Below, in pieces: positions 59,784 through 64,000 of a DNA stretch of 64,000 bases. Numbering within the stretch: position 1 is the first letter of the stretch; each line of letters begins with the position of its first letter. Below the pieces are notes generated by a model. It had not been told where the DNA came from and ran no database searches. It saw only the letters and a list, made by a program, of their open reading frames with translations. The stretch is taken from the NCBI GenBank assembly GCA_947034895.1, contig OX344762.1, positions 50,199,087-50,263,086 of the forward strand, written 5' to 3'. The position numbers were made by a program, and so were the translations under genes. The DNA comes from Rhytidiadelphus loreus. Its lineage: Eukaryota > Streptophyta > Bryopsida > Hypnales > Hylocomiaceae.

Positions 59784-61493
59784 GTAAGTTTTTTTTTTAA
59801 TAGTGGAGCGATTCGAGAGAGATACATATACAGAGAGAGAGACAGAAATAGAGAGATCTGTGGCGTACTCCGTCGCTGCCTTGGGGAGGGGGTTCAGATC
59901 TAGGTTTGAGGTTGGGATGGGGGTGGAGATGGTGTGGGAGAGGAATTGAGGGGAGCGACACGCGCTTGTGGTGTGTTAGGGTTTCGGAAACGTTCGTTGC
60001 AAGTATTCGGGTATTGTTTTTTTTTTCTGCTCTCTGGAAACAGAATGTGATCGGCATCTTTGTATTTCTGTCGGGATGAAAGGTTTGTGAATTTTTTAAA
60101 GGAATATGAGTGCTCCAGTAGAGATTGCTAGGTTATATTGCGTAATAAGAATGGGAGAGCGTGATCTAAGGCTGCTACTCTGGCGAGAATATCGTGGTGA
60201 TTTCTATCGGTAGGATGGTTGCTTTGCAATGTCGGTAGGATTCTGTTCGAAAATTCGTTTTGCGCGTTCCTGTTACGATTTTCTATGCTTTTGTAGTAGG
60301 TCACTGAAGTCCGGCAGCTCAGAGTGGATTCTATGGATGGCGAAGTTATAACGAGCTACTGGCATTTACGTCCAGCTTGGAATGAGGTTACTGAGATTAG
60401 TCTAGGGGATGCAGAGTGTGTACACTTGCGTCTCATTCTATTGGTAGGAATCTGAGATTTATGTGAAGGACTTCTCCGTAGGTTATTCATTGCGCTTAGT
60501 TTTGAAAAGGATAGAGAATCCATGGAGAGTGTCTATGGGAGAACAGAGGATGATCGACATTACGACCTTCGGATTTAGTCTTGCTTAGTTTCACGCCTGC
60601 AAATCCGACCCCGCTAATGAACTTGGATTGCTATTTCTTCTCTAGTAAGGAGCGTTCGATCGCTGGCGCTGTTGGTGTGGTTAGAATTTCATTTGCAATC
60701 ATAGCTGAACGTTTTGCATAGGTTAGAAAGCATAGGATGCGAGTTTTGGCTATGTAAGCATCTTGTGCGTGGTGTCTCAACTTTTTCGCCAGCAAATACA
60801 GTGCGCTCATTGGGAATGTCGGTTGTCATTTGAGGCTTTCTCTCGAGTTAGTATCTCTGAAGATACTGCCCGTGGTTTTCTAATTTGCTAGCCTATCTAT
60901 TGGCCGTCTGAACTGCATTTCGTCGTGCTTATATTTAGGTAGTGAATTTGAATTTTTAGTTCTCGAGATTTCTACTTTTAGGTTCGAAGGAGTGCCTTTA
61001 ATCTTGGGATGATAGGTGTTGTAGACGACAGTCAACTACGTTTTCCCGTTTAATCTCTGAATATAGTTTTATTGCTGCTGCGGGTCTTATCTGATATATC
61101 TATTTTTCCGTTTTCCAGTCTGTATTTACCGCAATATGAATATCTGTTGAATCTGAATTTGGGGTTTGGTGCTTTAGGATAATCTAGTGTACTTTGTGGA
61201 TGACGAATTAGTCTGGATTTGGTGATGAGAACGAGTGTTACAAGAAATAGGTTAATAATGCGTTAAATTTGAGGAAGAAAGTGCCGAAGTAGCATGAATA
61301 CAATTTGTTGTTGCGGGTATTATGATGCGACTTTCATTTCGTTTCTGAGATTTTTTTTCCTGCATTGGTACTTTGATAGTAGAGGGTATCGTCAGGCGCA
61401 TTTCAGTGAATGACTGGAAGTTTTTTTTATCGAATTGTCTTGCCAGTGTTTTTACAGTGGTTCTGAACTTGTTCTCTTTTGATTTTCTTGCAG
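59784..61493 (+). other. Probable 1.7-kb intron in the 5' leader of the DUF668 gene
   Basis: A consensus donor (GAGTAAGT at 59784) and acceptor (TTTTCTTGCAG ending at 61493) bracket a T-rich stretch without coding frames. The second leader exon would run from 61494 to the ATG at 61650. Long leader introns are common in plant housekeeping and signalling genes. The spliced leader is an inference that cDNA would settle. GA-rich simple sequence lies near 59812-59858. Confidence 0.55.
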
Positions 61494-61649
61494 AGAGTTT
61501 CAGCGCATATTCCAAGGTGTGACTGAGTAGAGGCGGGCATGTCCAGGGGCAGGCGGAAGTTTTTTGGCACAGGGTTGGTTTTAACCTCCCAGTTTTTGAG
61601 ATAAGGTCCAGTAGAAAAAAGTCATTGGTGGGTGGAACTAAATAGGGCT

Positions 61650-63554
61650 ATGGGGAGCCAGGTTAGCACCATCAAAGCCGCGGCCGGGAAGCTTGACATG
61701 ACATCTAAGAAGAAAGGCAATAAAACGGAGAAAGTGAAGATAGGTATACTTGCATTCGAGGTGGCCAATGTCATGTCCAAGAGTATGCAACTTTGGCAAT
61801 CACTCAGTGACCAGGAGATACTGCGGCTACGCACGGAGGTAATAAAAGCGGAAGGCGTATTAAACTTAGTCTCAGACAATGAAGGTGTTCTATTAAGCCT
61901 GGCTTGCATGGAGAAGCTGCAAGATCTAACGGCAGTAGCAGGTGCAGTTGCCCGTCTTGGTCAGAAGTGTCAAGAGCCAGCGTTGCACTCGTTTGAACAC
62001 ATCTACAATGACTTGTTAAGACAGGATATCAATTTGCGAGCCCTGGAGCTACCGCACAAAGAAATGGAAGCCAAAATGAAGAAGATGGAGAGGTACATAG
62101 CCTCCACTGCTTCTCTTTATCATGAATTGGAGGCTCTCGCAGACATAGAGCAAGCTGTAGCTAGGCTTCAAGAAGACGATGAAGTGCCAAACGGAGAGTC
62201 CTTGGGTGCATTGGAACAGAAAGCAATGTGGCAGCGGCAGGAGATCAAGTATATGAGGGATCTGTCTTTGTGGAACCACACATACGATAAGATTGTAAAA
62301 TTGTTAGCACAGACCGTATGCACCATTCATGGGAGAATTATTAGCGTTTTTGGTTCACCCATGCTTGGTTTATCGCATGTATTTGCAAACCAACCGAATG
62401 GTGAATCGGCGAGACCGGGGTGGCAGAATCAATCTTCAGGATCACAGGCAACGTCTTCTAGTCCGCGACTTTCATACCCTCAAAGCTTAGGATCTCTGGG
62501 TCACCACTCTTCCTCTATGAATAACCTCTCTTCCTTTAGCTTAGAGGCTGTGTCCAGGTCACTCAGCCCTCTGGGCTCTACTACCCCCACTGAAGACCGA
62601 GGCATAGGAATTGTTGAATTAGCTGCCCAATCTGCTAGAGCTGTGTGTGAATACCGTCCTGCCTCGCCTCCCTACTCTTCCGGGGCGCTGATTCCGCGAA
62701 GAAACTCTATGAGTAGTCCGATTCGATCCTCTAGCAGACCTTATTCTAGTCCTAGATCGGGACCTATCACAATGTCAGGGCCTATGTCAGGACCAATGTC
62801 GGGACTAATGTCGGGACCATTATCAGGACCCCTAGTAATGGAGCCTCCGAAGCAGTTTACTGAAAGGTCATTGAACGCTATTCTTCAAGCTGAAACCACT
62901 GAAGAGTTTACTTCCGCCCTTCTGTATGCGACTCGTCATAGTATCAAACCAGTACGTATGGAATCCCCGGCTCTGAAACAGGATAGGCAAAACATTAGAG
63001 AACTTTGCGACCCTAAAAGCAGGCATAAGATGGCGCCGTGGTCAACCTTGGGGGGAGCAGCACTTGCATTGCACTATGCCAATGTGATTATCATCCTGGA
63101 GAAGATGATACGGTATCCTCATTTAATTGCTCAGGATGGTCGAGATGATCTCTATCGTATGCTTCCTAAAACTGTGCGAGTGGCTCTTCGTTCAAGGTTA
63201 AGGGCTACCATGAGAGCATGTGAGTTTGGGAAATACGACTCTATGATTGCTGCAGATTGGAAAAACGCACTGGAAAGAATATTGAGCTGGCTGGCTCCTC
63301 TGGCTCACAACATGATCAGGTGGCAGTCGGAGCATAATTTTGAGCAGCAACAAGTGGTGTCTCGCACCAATTGCCTGCTTCTGCAGACGCTCTACTTTGC
63401 TGACTTGGCAAAGACGGAAGCAGCCATTACGGAGCTCCTGGTGGGATTGAATTACATCTGTGGACTTGAGCAGGAATTGAAGCAGAATTCATTGATGATG
63501 GAGGACTATGCGATGAACAAAGAACCAGACGAGTATCTTGGTTGGCAATTCTAG
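61650..63554 (+). CDS. DUF3475/DUF668 protein, PSI1-related (634 aa, single coding exon)
   Basis: The family includes Arabidopsis PSI1-3, plasma-membrane-linked proteins promoting cell growth downstream of phytosulfokine. I chose the ATG at 61650, giving MGSQVSTIKAAAGK; glycine at position 2 followed by a serine/threonine-rich stretch fits N-myristoylation. The DUF3475 region is at about 30-90 (KIGILAFEVANVMSKSMQLW, LSDQEILRLR). A central coiled segment (residues 130-200) precedes a long serine/proline-rich linker. The linker includes five near-repeats of SGPM or a variant, encoded by a 12-bp unit (about 62772-62830). DUF668 is at about 465-610 (LGGAALALHYANVIIILEKM, LPKTVRVALRSRLR, LVGLNYICGLEQEL). 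The 5' leader appears spliced. Length fits the family. Which PSI subgroup it belongs to is undecided. Confidence 0.9.
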   Translation: MGSQVSTIKAAAGKLDMTSKKKGNKTEKVKIGILAFEVANVMSKSMQLWQSLSDQEILRLRTEVIKAEGVLNLVSDNEGVLLSLACMEKLQDLTAVAGAVARLGQKCQEPALHSFEHIYNDLLRQDINLRALELPHKEMEAKMKKMERYIASTASLYHELEALADIEQAVARLQEDDEVPNGESLGALEQKAMWQRQEIKYMRDLSLWNHTYDKIVKLLAQTVCTIHGRIISVFGSPMLGLSHVFANQPNGESARPGWQNQSSGSQATSSSPRLSYPQSLGSLGHHSSSMNNLSSFSLEAVSRSLSPLGSTTPTEDRGIGIVELAAQSARAVCEYRPASPPYSSGALIPRRNSMSSPIRSSSRPYSSPRSGPITMSGPMSGPMSGLMSGPLSGPLVMEPPKQFTERSLNAILQAETTEEFTSALLYATRHSIKPVRMESPALKQDRQNIRELCDPKSRHKMAPWSTLGGAALALHYANVIIILEKMIRYPHLIAQDGRDDLYRMLPKTVRVALRSRLRATMRACEFGKYDSMIAADWKNALERILSWLAPLAHNMIRWQSEHNFEQQQVVSRTNCLLLQTLYFADLAKTEAAITELLVGLNYICGLEQELKQNSLMMEDYAMNKEPDEYLGWQF

Positions 63555-64000
63555 CCGCCTTGCGTGAGCTCTGTGATGGGTGGCAGGCATTGAACTTGTA
63601 AATTTAGTGTCAATTTCCTTGAGCTGGCTCTAACAAATGTATTCATACCCTTTAGTTTTGTCAAATATTGATGATTATATGCATTCATGACGACCCTTTC
63701 ACTGCAATGAAAGGAGTTGCCGGGTTCTGGTTTAGACGTCGACCAAACCCCGATTTCGGTCCCTCTGTTTCTTCCATCTTATCAATTCTTCTAGGGGACA
63801 ACTTTTTATGGCAGTCGCTGGGGTCTGACTGTGAGAAGGCCTGGTAGCGATTACTCTCTTGGTTCTCGTCCTGCTTTAATTGTTCATTTCATTCATATGA
63901 CGAGCTTTTTTTTCCTTTTTCTGAACTAGACTGTAAGGTTTCCATTTGGTACCATAGAGTTTTTAAGTCTAGTCCTGCTAGATAATAACATGGCATCTAG
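63555..64000 (+). other. 3' region of the DUF668 gene
   Basis: Probable 3' untranslated region followed by flanking DNA. I see no second gene before the window ends. Confidence 0.5.

Noticed and set aside
61632..61649. Upstream extension of the DUF668 frame from a GTG codon
   Set aside because: GTG is not a usual nuclear start. The ATG at 61650 gives a myristoylation-type N-terminus and fits the family.
1..64000. CRISPR arrays, bacterial operons, rRNA genes
   Set aside because: No regularly spaced identical repeats, no ribosomal RNA words, and clear spliceosomal introns in several genes.

Overview
This is nuclear DNA from a land plant. The genes have GT..AG introns, and the window carries a plant-type U-box/ARM E3 ligase, an NHL/LEA_2 membrane protein and a DUF3475/DUF668 protein. 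A complete kinesin-2 of the KIF3/FLA10 type is also present. Kinesin-2 serves flagella, and angiosperms lack both flagellated sperm and this motor, so the source is most likely a seed-free plant with swimming sperm (moss, other bryophyte, lycophyte or fern). I lean towards a moss but cannot name a species.

Layout. 0.7-4.5 kb is AT-rich repeat ground. Three genes sit in 4.9-20.4 kb: a SAUL1/PUB44-like U-box gene on the minus strand (3 exons, 1025 aa), a divergently placed, divergent pirin-like gene on the plus strand (3 exons, 222 aa), and kinesin-2 on the plus strand (13 exons, 830 aa). 20.4-33 kb is gene-poor, with DNA-element relics, a broken protein-kinase pseudogene and a Harbinger-like MITE. 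An intronless NHL/LEA_2 gene lies at 33.7-34.4 kb, followed by three tandem copies of a ~238-bp repeat. 35-58 kb is almost entirely mobile DNA. It is dominated by a 7.96-kb full-length LINE on the minus strand (15-bp target duplication, poly-A tail, two overlapping ORFs with five in-frame stops). The last gene, at 59.4-63.6 kb, encodes a DUF3475/DUF668 protein and has a probable 1.7-kb intron in its 5' leader.

The most striking signal is a set of about ten short elements (0.2-1 kb) that all end in a variant of CCCCTAAAGGACC and are mostly flanked by TTAA on both sides, as piggyBac-type transposons are. Their lengths and bulk sequences fall into several families. Even so, most keep the same short internal boxes in the same order and at nearly the same distance from one terminus. 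One copy interrupts the LINE reverse transcriptase; removing it with one TTAA restores the LINE frame exactly. The LINE itself sits inside an older copy of the same family, so the order of events can be read from the sequence.

Exon limits were set by hand from splice consensus, reading phase and protein-family continuity. No alignment or database search was run.
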